From Bacteroidetes bacterium GWF2_35_48 (GTDB taxonomy: Bacteria > Bacteroidota > Bacteroidia > Bacteroidales > GWF2-35-48), in the NCBI GenBank assembly GCA_001769125.1, contig MEOG01000100.1, forward strand, positions 1-64,000: a DNA stretch of 64,000 bases. The letters run 5' to 3'. The notes under the pieces were generated by a model. The model ran no database searches, had not been told where the DNA came from, and saw only the letters and a list, made by a program, of their open reading frames with translations. Position numbers and translations under genes: made by a program. Within the stretch, counting starts at the first letter, position 1. The number at the start of each line of letters is the position of its first letter. Shown here in pieces: positions 8,581 through 17,023 of this stretch.

Positions 8581-9744
8581 CTATTTGCATTTATTTTTTC
8601 TTTTTAAATACTTTTGAAAATAAAACAATACAAGTAAAAATATCAATAATGATGTAAAAGCAAACAGAAATTTGATTGCAGTCATTTTCTCTGATATTTC
8701 CCCGATGTTTTTATTTAAGCCTGCTATTTCTTTCTCATGTTTTGATTTCTCAAGTTTGATATTCTCGTTATACTGTGAGCTGAAAATGCTATCGTGTAAC
8801 TTTATATATTCCGCCTGATAATTGTAGGCATTCCGGTAATCCTCCGTTTGAGTATAATTTTCAATAATACTTTCATAAAGGTCATGAATTTCATCCAGCG
8901 CATCTAAACCGGTTGCATTATCCAGAGCCTTTTCCAGATACGTCGCAGCTTCTTTATTTTTTTTCATTTTCATGCATGTCTCCCCCATATTTCTGTATGA
9001 CAAATACAACAAAACCTTATCTTGTTTTTCTTCAGCAATTACAATCGCCTCATTAAACATTTTTAACGCTTTATCAAAATCAGAAAAATGAGTAAAAATA
9101 ATTCCGATATTTACCAAACAACGTACAGTGCCCGGCTTATCTTTGATTTTCCGTTTTATTTTCAACGAATGCTTATAAAAATCTAAAGCTTTCGTGTAAT
9201 TCTTTTGCTCCTCATAAATAGTACCCACGTTATTCAGGCAATACGCTCTGCCCCTCTGGTCTTCAAGCTGATCGAACAATTCAAGCGCATCAAGAAAATA
9301 ATTAAGCGCATGTTCCAGATCTGTTGCTTCATAATAAAGATTTCCAATATTTACAAGCGTCATTGCTGCTCCTTTTTTATTCCCGGTTTCTTTTTTTATC
9401 TGAAGAGATTTTTCATAATAATCGAGCGCTTTGCTCATTTTTCCCTGAAGCTGATAATAGTATCCGATATTATTTAAAAACCGTGAAACACTTTTATCAC
9501 GTTTTTTTTCTTTAGAAAAAGTAAGTCCCTTTTCTGCGTAACCCAATGCTTTTTGCGGCTCTGTATGAATATAGGCTAAAAATAAATCGCCATAAGCGCC
9601 TATCACTCCCGTATCTGTTGCAGCTTTTAAAACAACCCGATCAAGACTGTCAACAAAATTTTTATCCTGAGCTTTAGTCATAATAATTGTTATCCCGATT
9701 ATGAGTGTCAGAAAAATTTTCAGATAATGTGTATGTATATTCAA
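8581..9744 (-). CDS. Periplasmic TPR protein with C-terminal membrane anchor
   Basis: A 387-aa protein with a signal sequence (ending TKAQ, about residue 26), six or seven TPR repeats (about 70-315), a charged coiled-coil stretch (about 320-355) and one membrane segment near the C-terminus (about 358-378) with a basic cytoplasmic tail. The architecture equals the sensor half of Bacteroidota TPR-TM signalling proteins, but the kinase or phosphatase output domain is absent. The next gene, 37 nt on, supplies a SpoIIE phosphatase. The only plausible start is a TTG (9742-9744), since no in-frame ATG precedes the signal peptide. Confidence 0.82.
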   Translation of the reverse strand: MNIHTHYLKIFLTLIIGITIIMTKAQDKNFVDSLDRVVLKAATDTGVIGAYGDLFLAYIHTEPQKALGYAEKGLTFSKEKKRDKSVSRFLNNIGYYYQLQGKMSKALDYYEKSLQIKKETGNKKGAAMTLVNIGNLYYEATDLEHALNYFLDALELFDQLEDQRGRAYCLNNVGTIYEEQKNYTKALDFYKHSLKIKRKIKDKPGTVRCLVNIGIIFTHFSDFDKALKMFNEAIVIAEEKQDKVLLYLSYRNMGETCMKMKKNKEAATYLEKALDNATGLDALDEIHDLYESIIENYTQTEDYRNAYNYQAEYIKLHDSIFSSQYNENIKLEKSKHEKEIAGLNKNIGEISEKMTAIKFLFAFTSLLIFLLVLFYFQKYLKRKNKCK

Positions 9745-9813
9745 TTTCTTTTTAGTTTTGAAAAATTCAGGTTTTAAAATTAGAAATATTTTATAATTTT
9801 CAGATTATTTTTC

Positions 9814-10278
9814 ATGACAGAGATACACATCAGACAAGCCAGATTGGCAGACGAAGAAAAAATTATTGCATTCCAGCTCGCTATGGCAGCAGAAACCGAA
9901 GGATTGGAACTTAATCTTGATATCCTAAAAAAAGGTGTTAATTCTATTTTTACAGACGCAACAAAGGGGATTTATTATGTGGCTGAAATAAATGAAGAAG
10001 TTGTGGGATCAATGCTTGTAACCTATGAATGGAGCGACTGGAGAAATGGGCTGGTGCTTTGGTTTCAGTCGGTATATATTCTTCCTGAACACCGGGGTAA
10101 AGGTATTTTCAGAAAAATGTATGACTTTTTAAAAGAAAAAGTCCTTACAGATGAACACCTGAAAGGACTTCGTCTTTATGTTGATAAAAGAAATGTTAAC
10201 GCACAGAAAGTATACACATCGCTTGGTATGAGCGGGGAGCACTATGCTACGTTTGAATGGATGAAGGAGGAGATGTAA
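9814..10278 (+). CDS. GNAT-family N-acetyltransferase
   Basis: A 154-aa single-domain protein with the GNAT fold. A beta-rich N-terminus is followed by an acetyl-CoA-binding motif, ILPEHRGKGIFRKMYDFL (about residues 90-107), and a C-terminal VDKRNVNAQKVYTSLGM block typical of the family. It transfers an acetyl group to an amine; the substrate cannot be predicted. It converges with the thioredoxin gene, and a hairpin lies between them. Confidence 0.88.
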   Translation: MTEIHIRQARLADEEKIIAFQLAMAAETEGLELNLDILKKGVNSIFTDATKGIYYVAEINEEVVGSMLVTYEWSDWRNGLVLWFQSVYILPEHRGKGIFRKMYDFLKEKVLTDEHLKGLRLYVDKRNVNAQKVYTSLGMSGEHYATFEWMKEEM

Positions 10279-10289
10279 AATTAGTTGTA

Positions 10290-10315
10290 GGTTGCAGGTA
10301 TTAAAACCTGCAACC
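10290..10315. terminator. Hairpin between convergent GNAT and thioredoxin genes
   Basis: Arms GGTTGCAGGT (10290-10299) and ACCTGCAACC (10306-10315) pair perfectly with a 6-nt loop. The position between convergent stops suggests a bidirectional terminator or processing site, although U-runs are weak. The same GGTTGCA unit forms the tandem repeat at 63180-63301. Confidence 0.5.
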
Positions 10316-10342
10316 CATACCTAAACCTTACTATTTTACAAC

Positions 10343-10708
10343 CTAACTACTCTTCTCAACACCCAAAATATCCTTTATCGCCTGCACGAAAGATTCTTTA
10401 GGTAAAGCTCCCTGCGCCATTTGTGGTTGTCCATCTTTTGGAACAAAAAGCAGAGAAGGAATGCTTCTGATGCCAAAAACGCCTGCCAACTCCTGCTCCT
10501 CTTCTGTATTGATTTTATAAATAACCAGCTTCCCTTCATACTCTTTCTGAAGTTCTTCTAAAACCGGAGTCACCATTTTACAAGGACCACACCAGTCTGC
10601 ATAAAAATCAATGAGACAAGGCAGGCTTCCTTCGTATTTCCAATCTTTATTTTTTTCAAAGTTAAAAACCTTAGTTTTAAAACTTTCTTTTGTTAAATGT
10701 TCTAACAT
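10343..10708 (-). CDS. trxA: Thioredoxin
   Basis: A 121-aa cytoplasmic thiol-disulfide oxidoreductase with the classical active site WCGPC (39-43; Cys40 and Cys43), preceded by LIDFYAD. The conserved cis-proline loop (IRSIPSLLF) and GALPKESF block follow. It is slightly longer than E. coli thioredoxin because of a short N-terminal extension. No signal peptide is seen, so a cytosolic reductase role is expected. It has a near-perfect Bacteroidota promoter (10731-10761). Confidence 0.94.
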   Translation of the reverse strand: MLEHLTKESFKTKVFNFEKNKDWKYEGSLPCLIDFYADWCGPCKMVTPVLEELQKEYEGKLVIYKINTEEEQELAGVFGIRSIPSLLFVPKDGQPQMAQGALPKESFVQAIKDILGVEKSS

Positions 10709-10730
10709 AATAATAAATTTTAAATATTTG

Positions 10731-10761
10731 CAAATATATACATATCTAAATACGTGCCAAA
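10731..10761 (-). promoter_or_regulatory. Bacteroidota-type promoter for thioredoxin
   Basis: On the minus strand TTTG (10758-10761) is followed by 19 bp and TATATTTG (10731-10738). This is an exact match to the -33 / TANNTTTG -7 pattern known for Bacteroidota. The predicted transcript start is about 15-18 nt before the ATG. Confidence 0.72.
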
Positions 10762-10815
10762 ATGTTTTTATTATTATTTTAATTGAGATTTATCATATTC
10801 ATTCTATCTTGCAGC

Positions 10816-10847
10816 ATTTTTCCCAATATAGGGGAAAAATAATTTTG
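10816..10847 (+). promoter_or_regulatory. Promoter with embedded inverted repeat (possible operator) for the SMR operon
   Basis: A -7 box TAATTTTG (10840-10847) matches the TANNTTTG consensus, and a T-rich -33 (TTTT, 10817-10820) sits 19 bp upstream. A perfect 9-bp inverted repeat, ATTTTTCCC (10816-10824) and GGGAAAAAT (10832-10840), fills exactly the interval between the two boxes. That is where a repressor or activator dimer could bind. No regulator gene is adjacent. Confidence 0.5.
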
Positions 10848-10892
10848 CGGAACTATTGTTGAACAAACTAAAAATAAAAAAGAGAAAAAACA

Positions 10893-11240
10893 ATGAGCCA
10901 GAAAATTCTTTCGCTTGTTTTTTTAAGCTTGGGCATTATTGCTGAAACCATAGCAACATCTTCGCTGGTATATACAAAAGAATTTACACGCCTGTGGCCA
11001 TCGGTAGGGGTTTTAGTTCTTTATATTATAGGTTTGTTTTTTCTTACACTCAGCCTGCGGGTATTGCCGGTAGGAATTGCTTATGCAATATGGGCAGGTC
11101 TTGGAATTGTGTTTGTGGCAATGCTGGGGTACTTCCTTCATAAACAAAAACTTGATATTTATGCTATTATCGGAATAATTTTAATCCTTGCCGGTGTTCT
11201 GCTAATCAATCTTTTTTCCAAATCCATAAAGCACGAATAA
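10893..11240 (+). CDS. Small multidrug resistance (SMR, EmrE-like) transporter
   Basis: A 115-aa inner-membrane protein with four helices. It carries the SMR proton/drug glutamate (Glu18, corresponding to EmrE Glu14) and the conserved stretches FTRLWPSVG and GIAYAIWAGLGIV. SMR dimers exchange protons for cationic drugs, quaternary ammonium compounds or guanidinium; the substrate cannot be told from sequence. It is first in a plus-strand set: the SDR gene begins 6 nt downstream. An inverted repeat in the promoter hints at regulation. Confidence 0.93.
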   Translation: MSQKILSLVFLSLGIIAETIATSSLVYTKEFTRLWPSVGVLVLYIIGLFFLTLSLRVLPVGIAYAIWAGLGIVFVAMLGYFLHKQKLDIYAIIGIILILAGVLLINLFSKSIKHE

Positions 11241-11245
11241 TTCTT

Positions 11246-12406
11246 ATGAATATTTTTCTTACAGGAGCAACCGGATTACTTGGAGGAGAGTTATTAGTTG
11301 AACTTTCAAAGCTCAAAGAGGTTTCAAAAATATTTTGTCTTGTTCGTGCAAAAAATAATGCAGAAGCAAAAAACAGAATAGCAACTATTTTCAATCTTCG
11401 CAACGATTTTTTTGATAAAAACAAAGTGATTCCCTGCATTGGCGATTTGCTTCATGACAATCTTGCAGATTTACTTTCAGAAAACAAAACACTTGCAAAT
11501 GTTGACACCATTATACACGCTGCGGCTAACACCTCTTTTTCTAAAATATACAATCAACTTGTAGAAGATACAAACATTGGAGGTCTTTATAATATTGTAA
11601 ACTGGGCAAAAAAACTGCCGTATCTGAATAATTTTGTATATGTCGGGACTGCATCTATATGTGGTAGTGGAGTAAAGAACAAAATAATTTATGAAAATGA
11701 GTTTCCCGATAAAAAAACAAAACACTTTGTTAAGTACACGTATACAAAGATGCAGGGTGAAATAATTATTCAAAAAGAACTGCCTGTTGAAAAAATTTTA
11801 ATTGTTCGACCTTCCATTATTATGGGAGACAGTCGACACACAACTCCCCGCTCTCCGGTTATTTTATGGGCACTGGCAACGCTGAATGCGCTTCGGCTTT
11901 GTCCTGTGAATGAAAAATCAAAACTCGATATCATTCCGAATGATTATGCTGCCGAAGCAATCATCAAGCTTCTTTTTGCAAAACGCAAGCACCAGGTGTA
12001 TCACATTTCATCTGGCATGAATTCACATACAACACTTGAAAAACTATTAGTTGCAATTGGTCCTTATTATAACGACCTGCCACCTTTTTGTTTTATTCCA
12101 AAATCTTCAATCCCCCAAATTAAAAAATGGGCAAGAGGAAGTATTGAAAGCCATTGTGAATTAGCAAAACATTCTGAATATTTAAAATTCTGGCAGTCTG
12201 AATTTCATAAAAAACAAAATCTTCGTATTATATTTGCAGGACTGGAGCCTTATCTTGAATTTATTGAACTCAATCAGGTTTTTGACAAAACAAGATTACT
12301 TCAGGATACAGATATAGGGACTTCTGCTCCAGCACACGAGTATGTTACCAACAATATTGAATACCTGAAAAAAATTGATCTTCTGGAAGGCGCGGTTAAT
12401 TCATAG
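11246..12406 (+). CDS. SDR-family NAD(P)-dependent reductase, thioester-reductase/acyl-CoA-reductase-like
   Basis: A 386-aa protein whose first 250 or so residues are an extended-SDR Rossmann domain of the NAD_binding_4 kind (thioester reductase / fatty acyl-CoA reductase-like). Visible signs are the TGATGLLGG dinucleotide loop (6-14), a catalytic Ser/Thr region YVGTASICG (132-140) and the catalytic pair Tyr164 and Lys168 (YTYTK). The last 130 residues are less conserved. No acyl carrier or adenylation domain is fused, so it would act on a free thioester or a different substrate. It lies 6 nt after the SMR gene and 30 nt before the CCA enzyme; the functional link is unclear. Confidence 0.8.
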   Translation: MNIFLTGATGLLGGELLVELSKLKEVSKIFCLVRAKNNAEAKNRIATIFNLRNDFFDKNKVIPCIGDLLHDNLADLLSENKTLANVDTIIHAAANTSFSKIYNQLVEDTNIGGLYNIVNWAKKLPYLNNFVYVGTASICGSGVKNKIIYENEFPDKKTKHFVKYTYTKMQGEIIIQKELPVEKILIVRPSIIMGDSRHTTPRSPVILWALATLNALRLCPVNEKSKLDIIPNDYAAEAIIKLLFAKRKHQVYHISSGMNSHTTLEKLLVAIGPYYNDLPPFCFIPKSSIPQIKKWARGSIESHCELAKHSEYLKFWQSEFHKKQNLRIIFAGLEPYLEFIELNQVFDKTRLLQDTDIGTSAPAHEYVTNNIEYLKKIDLLEGAVNS

Positions 12407-12436
12407 GGTATTAAAATTTTCAGAATAATTTTACAG

Positions 12437-13843
12437 ATGCAGAAATTTTTAAACCATAAAATATTTTCCATAATATCTGAAACGGCAGACCAATCTGGCA
12501 TTCCTTGTTATGTTATCGGAGGTTTTGTAAGAGATGCGCTTCTCGGAAGACCATGTAAAGATATTGATATTGTAGTTGTCGGAAGCGGAATTCAATTTGC
12601 GCAGGAAGTGGCAGCCAAAGCCGGCAGAAGAAAAATCAAAGTTTTTAAAAATTTTGGTACAGCCATGCTTCATTTTAAAGAATTTGAAGTGGAATTTGTC
12701 GGCGCCCGAAAAGAATCCTACCAGCGGAATTCCCGTAAGCCTATTGTGGAAAACGGAACGCTGGAAGATGATCAGAACCGCAGAGATTTTACCATCAATG
12801 CGCTTGCAATAAGCCTGAATAAAGAAAGCTACGGTAAACTCGTAGATCCTTTTAACGGATTATCGGATCTTGAAAATAAAATTATTCGCACGCCATTAAA
12901 TCCAGACATTACATTTTCAGACGATCCCTTACGAATGATGCGGGCAATACGCTTTTCTTCGCAGCTTGAATTTCAGATAGAAGAAGATACACTGCGTGCG
13001 ATAAGCGATAATAACGAACGGATTTCCATAATTTCCAAAGAGCGCATCATTGATGAGTTGAAAAAAATTATGCTTACCCAAAAACCTTCGTCGGGCTGGC
13101 TTTTGATTGAATATACTGGGTTGCTGCCCCTGATATTTCCGGAAATTGAAAAATTGAAGGGAGTAGAGGTTCGAGAAAAAATAGGACATAAAGATAATTT
13201 CTGGCATTCGCTACAGGTGCTCGACAATGTCAGTAAAAACTCTGAAGATTTATGGTTGCGTTGGGCAGCACTTTTGCATGATATCGGAAAACCGGCGACA
13301 AAAAGATTTTCTAAAGAACACGGCTGGACCTTCTGGGGACACGAAACACTGGGAGCAAAAATGATTCCCGAAATTTTTGCACGTATCAAACTTCCCCTGA
13401 ATGAAAAAATGAAATATGTTCAAAAGCTTGTTGAGCTTCACCTCAGGCCTATTGCTTTAGTTTCGGAAGAAGTTACAGACTCTGCCGTGCGCCGCCTTCT
13501 CTTTGATGCCGGAGATACAGTAGACGATCTGATGACTCTTGCCGAAGCAGATATTACTTCAAAGAATGAAGCCAAAGTAAAAATGTTTCTTGCAAATTTT
13601 ATCCTTGTCCGCCAAAAGCTGAAAGAAATAGAAGAAAAAGATGCTGTAAGAAATTTTCAACCACCCATAAGCGGCGAAGAAATAATGGAGATATTTTCCC
13701 TGCCTCCCTGTAAAACGATTGGCGATTTAAAGATTGCGATAAAAGATGCTATTCTGGATGGAATAATAGGAAATAACCACGATGAAGCCTATGCTTTTAT
13801 GATGGAAAAAGCAAAAGAAATGGGAATAAAATATCCGACATGA
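12437..13843 (+). CDS. cca: CCA tRNA nucleotidyltransferase with HD domain
   Basis: A 468-aa class II nucleotidyltransferase that adds CCA to tRNA 3' ends. The head motif [11 protein letters not shown] (about 27-37) and the metal-binding DxD (Asp42, Asp44) are intact. The [10 protein letters not shown] motif and the RNA-binding helical region follow. A C-terminal HD domain ([14 protein letters not shown], then [10 protein letters not shown]) resembles those of Bacteroidota homologues and may give 2',3'-cyclic phosphodiesterase or phosphatase activity. Poly(A) polymerase is the alternative in this superfamily. A single copy with an HD domain favours the CCA-adding enzyme. It is third in the SMR-SDR-cca run. 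Confidence 0.92.
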   Translation: MQKFLNHKIFSIISETADQSGIPCYVIGGFVRDALLGRPCKDIDIVVVGSGIQFAQEVAAKAGRRKIKVFKNFGTAMLHFKEFEVEFVGARKESYQRNSRKPIVENGTLEDDQNRRDFTINALAISLNKESYGKLVDPFNGLSDLENKIIRTPLNPDITFSDDPLRMMRAIRFSSQLEFQIEEDTLRAISDNNERISIISKERIIDELKKIMLTQKPSSGWLLIEYTGLLPLIFPEIEKLKGVEVREKIGHKDNFWHSLQVLDNVSKNSEDLWLRWAALLHDIGKPATKRFSKEHGWTFWGHETLGAKMIPEIFARIKLPLNEKMKYVQKLVELHLRPIALVSEEVTDSAVRRLLFDAGDTVDDLMTLAEADITSKNEAKVKMFLANFILVRQKLKEIEEKDAVRNFQPPISGEEIMEIFSLPPCKTIGDLKIAIKDAILDGIIGNNHDEAYAFMMEKAKEMGIKYPT

Positions 13844-13922
13844 ATTCTGCTACGAAAAAAATTATCCTTTAAAATTGGGTAAAAACACGCATTATTATTT
13901 TTTTAAAATTAAAAAATAAATA

Positions 13923-13930
13923 TATTTTTG
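13923..13930 (+). promoter_or_regulatory. Probable -7 promoter box for the outer-membrane protein pair
   Basis: TATTTTTG matches TANNTTTG. A T-run lies 19-20 bp upstream in place of TTTG. The predicted start is about 30 nt before the ATG at 13968. Confidence 0.4.
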
Positions 13931-13967
13931 TTAAAAAATACCAAAGTATTAAATAACTATTTATTGT

Positions 13968-14687
13968 ATGAAAAGTAAAATCTTAATTTCAATTTTTGTA
14001 TTGACAAGCCTTTGGTCTGCAGCGCAGGTTGGGTTTAATTGCCAATACGCACCCGGACTCCAGTTCGGATTATCTAAAGTAAAAAGCGATATAACAAAAA
14101 ACAACTATTCCTATCGAGTAGGTATGCCCGTTATGCTGATAGACTATGTTTCAGACAGGTGGTATTGGAACACAGATATGACCGGTGTTTTTTATATGCT
14201 TTCTGCAACAAACAAATCGAAAACCAAAGAAGCACAGGAAGATCTTGCCCGTACTGATGGAGCGCTATTTGGATTCAGAATGGGAAGAATGTTTGGGGAA
14301 AAAGATAACCTTGGAGGAGATGACGCTTTAAGAATAGGCTTTTCTCTGAATGCAGGTTACAATCAGGTCAATATTGACTCCACTAAGCTTTCAGAGGTAA
14401 GTGAAGCTTATAGTTATGGAAGCTACGGTCTTGGACTTGTTGTGTATAAAAAATTCAAAGAATTTCATACAATGGGAAAAATAGGCTATGAGGTTATTGC
14501 AAAAAAACCTGTTAAAGGTAAATGTATTTATCTTGAAGGAACATTGGGTATGAAAATTTATCAGAAATTCGGAATATCTGTAATGCCGGGAATGTATTTC
14601 AGATCATTCGATAAATTTAACGATACTGATAAAAAAGTCAAATCCAGTTTGCTCACGCTGAGATTCGGCTTTACCAAATTCTTTTAA
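13968..14687 (+). CDS. Predicted outer-membrane beta-barrel protein
   Basis: A 239-aa protein with a signal peptide ending in SAAQ (about residue 20), followed by alternating amphipathic strands rich in Gly and Tyr. The C-terminus ends in aromatic residues (FGFTKFF), as expected for recognition by the BAM complex. No family is recognised. The next gene, 39 nt on, encodes another signal-peptide barrel candidate, so the two may form one outer-membrane unit. Confidence 0.7.
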   Translation: MKSKILISIFVLTSLWSAAQVGFNCQYAPGLQFGLSKVKSDITKNNYSYRVGMPVMLIDYVSDRWYWNTDMTGVFYMLSATNKSKTKEAQEDLARTDGALFGFRMGRMFGEKDNLGGDDALRIGFSLNAGYNQVNIDSTKLSEVSEAYSYGSYGLGLVVYKKFKEFHTMGKIGYEVIAKKPVKGKCIYLEGTLGMKIYQKFGISVMPGMYFRSFDKFNDTDKKVKSSLLTLRFGFTKFF

Positions 14688-14726
14688 CCCTGATTAATTT
14701 ATGATAAATTTTAAAATTGAAATCGT

Positions 14727-15713
14727 ATGAAAAAAATTACATATATTCTTTACTTTTTATTAATAGCCGGTTCTGTAAAAGTAACTGCGCAAAGTGTTAC
14801 TTACAGAATAACAGATGATGATCCTTATGATATTAAGAATTTTTCTTTAGCTATTGATCCTTTGTTTTGCGATGTAAATGCCCAAAATACATTTTCCGCA
14901 GGTTGGGGATTACGTGCAGATTATTTATTTGGAAAAAGCTTGCAATTTAATTTTGATTTCCGTACCGCTTATGCTACTACAGGATATAATCCTGACAATG
15001 TAAATAACCGCAATTATTTCTATACGGAAGGTGGCCTCGGCATTGTTCTTTCACATAAAGAAAAAAGAAGAAATGTTGCGATTGTTTTAAGCAGTACCCA
15101 ATCTGGAAATACAAGAACAACTATTTCTATTGCGGGAGGAGTTCCTGCAACAATCAGAAGAATGATTATGTTCCATGGTGGAGTATATTCTATGACGAAT
15201 GCAATAAAATTTGCAAATCTTAGCGACAGCCTGACTTATTTTGAAGAAGGCTCTGATAAATTAATGTTAAAAGACACCGCTATAGCGAATCACACTTCAG
15301 GTTTAAAAGAAAATGGTTACGGAGGAATGGCTTCTCAGGCTATTTTTGCAGGATTTAACTTCAAAAGAATTGTTCAGCTTTATGTGGATGTAGATGGCTG
15401 GGGAACCCGCTCCAACAGAAGATATACTGACTTTTACATTGATGGCATTTTTTCTCCGGTTTTAACACTGAAAAACTTCACAACAAGTAGTAAAGAATAT
15501 AAAGTTTCGAGCAAAGACAAAAGGTTAATCGGCTGGAGAATGGGTTGGATTTACCGTGATCCTTACAATCAAGGAGTAAGTCTTCGATTTGAATTTGGTC
15601 AGCGTCCGGACTTTATGTTCGCTTCAAACACTAAAATGACAGGATTCTTCTGCATGTTCACATGGGGTATGTATATTCCGCTGAAGGTTGGAGGAATTTA
15701 TAATCCATCATAG
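14727..15713 (+). CDS. Predicted outer-membrane beta-barrel protein
   Basis: A 328-aa protein with a signal peptide ending in VTAQ (about residue 22) and a beta-rich, Gly/Tyr/Phe-rich body consistent with a barrel of about 12-14 strands. The family is not recognised. It is probably co-transcribed with the preceding barrel protein. A 7-bp tandem repeat and then a terminator-like hairpin follow. Confidence 0.68.
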   Translation: MKKITYILYFLLIAGSVKVTAQSVTYRITDDDPYDIKNFSLAIDPLFCDVNAQNTFSAGWGLRADYLFGKSLQFNFDFRTAYATTGYNPDNVNNRNYFYTEGGLGIVLSHKEKRRNVAIVLSSTQSGNTRTTISIAGGVPATIRRMIMFHGGVYSMTNAIKFANLSDSLTYFEEGSDKLMLKDTAIANHTSGLKENGYGGMASQAIFAGFNFKRIVQLYVDVDGWGTRSNRRYTDFYIDGIFSPVLTLKNFTTSSKEYKVSSKDKRLIGWRMGWIYRDPYNQGVSLRFEFGQRPDFMFASNTKMTGFFCMFTWGMYIPLKVGGIYNPS

Positions 15714-15720
15714 TATTAAT

Positions 15721-15755
15721 TAGGAATTAAGAATTAAGAATTAAGAATTAGGAAT
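15721..15755. repeat. Heptanucleotide tandem array (TAAGAAT / TAGGAAT)
   Basis: Five units with exact 7-bp period: TAGGAAT, three TAAGAAT, TAGGAAT. The array lies 7 nt after the stop of the barrel gene. Apart from this array and the terminators at 15811 and 16066, I see nothing in the 15714-16114 spacer. Confidence 0.85.
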
Positions 15756-15810
15756 TATTAATTTATAAAATTTAAAGCTTTTTATTCCTTGTTTTTTCTG
15801 AAATAATAAA

Positions 15811-15840
15811 GGCAAGTTTCTATCCGAGATTTGCTTTTTT
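15811..15840 (+). terminator. Intrinsic terminator after the barrel genes
   Basis: GCAAGTTTC (15812-15820) pairs with GAGATTTGC (15826-15834) over nine positions, two of them G-U wobbles, around a 5-nt loop. Six T follow. Confidence 0.6.
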
Positions 15841-16065
15841 CTTTTTATGGCTTTTTATTTAGGTTTACCACAACAGTAACAGACAGTCTCAAATGTATGA
15901 ACAGCCCATGAAAATGAGCTTCGAATTGATTATATTGCATAATCCTACAGTGTGTTATTCTCGGTTATTCTATTTGTCACAACAGGAATTTTACAATTAT
16001 GCTATGTTTGGTTAACATAAAAAAAAATCTATACAATATACATCGCAAGACTTGAAATAAAAGAC

Positions 16066-16103
16066 AAAAAAAAACGCACCAGATTTCGGTGCGTTTTTTT
16101 TGT
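16066..16103. terminator. Bidirectional intrinsic terminator
   Basis: ACGCACC (16074-16080) and GGTGCGT (16088-16094) form a GC-rich stem with a 7-nt loop, flanked by A-run on the left and T-run on the right. It works as a terminator on both strands between convergent genes, 12 nt after the lipoprotein stop. Confidence 0.88.
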
Positions 16104-16114
16104 CTATATTTTTT

Positions 16115-16906
16115 TTATTTATCAGTTTTTTCTTCTAATGTTTCAATCATTGTTCCATCAACAGACCAAGAAGAACCCGATTGACCGAATAATGTTGTAT
16201 CAACCCCGATAGTCAATTGATTTATTTTGCAGTCAAAAACCATTTTTTTACTTCTTAACTCACGAATATGCAATATTTCCCCACGTTCGCCATTCGCATA
16301 TTTATGTCCAACAACTTGTTGAGATGTTGTAGGGCTTGATGGAGGTAAGTCTTCATAAGTGAAAATGGTTGTTCTAGTATCAGTTTCTGTCATGTCTTCA
16401 TAAATCAAAGCGATTCTTTCTTTTTTCTTGTAATTATCAACACCGCTTAAAAAATCCCATGAACCAACAAATTCTTCTTTATGTGTATATGTAACTTTTC
16501 TGGTATAGTTGCTGTCTTCTCTTAAAAAAGATTGAACAACTCTATACTCATAAATACCTTTAAAAGGACCTTTTTTGTCGAATTCAATCCAGTTTTGAAG
16601 TATGGTTGCATTTTCCACATAAGTGCTATCTCCGGTACCAGAAGCAGGAGCAAGACCGAGCCATTTAATCGTAGTTTTTTGGCTTGTTCCGCTAATAACA
16701 ATGTCTGTCTGGATTCTCATCCCGGAACTAAGCTTGGTAATGTATGAAACATTTTTACTTGTAATATCATATTCCCCCGCAACACGTGCTTTTCTGGAAC
16801 GGAAAGAGAAAAACGGGTCATCCTGTCCCTTTTTACAACCCATGTACAATGTACCCGTTACGAGTATTCCTATTACCAGCAAAAATAAAACGCTATACTT
16901 TTTCAT
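16115..16906 (-). CDS. Bacteroidota lipoprotein, function unknown
   Basis: A 263-aa protein with an N-terminal lipoprotein signal (hydrophobic stretch then LYMGC, Cys24 to be lipidated). The start of the mature protein (KKGQDDPFFSFRSRKARVAGEY) is a pattern I recognise from small Bacteroidota lipoproteins whose body resembles lipocalin-like strands. It is likely anchored in the inner or outer membrane; the function is unknown. It has its own promoter (16932-16963) and strong terminator, so it is monocistronic. Confidence 0.8.
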   Translation of the reverse strand: MKKYSVLFLLVIGILVTGTLYMGCKKGQDDPFFSFRSRKARVAGEYDITSKNVSYITKLSSGMRIQTDIVISGTSQKTTIKWLGLAPASGTGDSTYVENATILQNWIEFDKKGPFKGIYEYRVVQSFLREDSNYTRKVTYTHKEEFVGSWDFLSGVDNYKKKERIALIYEDMTETDTRTTIFTYEDLPPSSPTTSQQVVGHKYANGERGEILHIRELRSKKMVFDCKINQLTIGVDTTLFGQSGSSWSVDGTMIETLEEKTDK

Positions 16907-16931
16907 ACTAGTCTTTTAACTGTTAATTTTG

Positions 16932-16963
16932 CAAAAGTATTTTATTTTTTAACAAAATTCAAA
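16932..16963 (-). promoter_or_regulatory. Bacteroidota-type promoter for the lipoprotein gene
   Basis: On the minus strand TTTG (16960-16963), 20-bp spacer, TACTTTTG (16932-16939). The predicted transcript start is about 19 nt before the ATG. Confidence 0.7.
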
Positions 16964-17023
16964 TTTTTTTGAACAATTCTTGTTGAAAAACACAAAAATT
17001 AACTTTATCACCTAGTTATCAGT

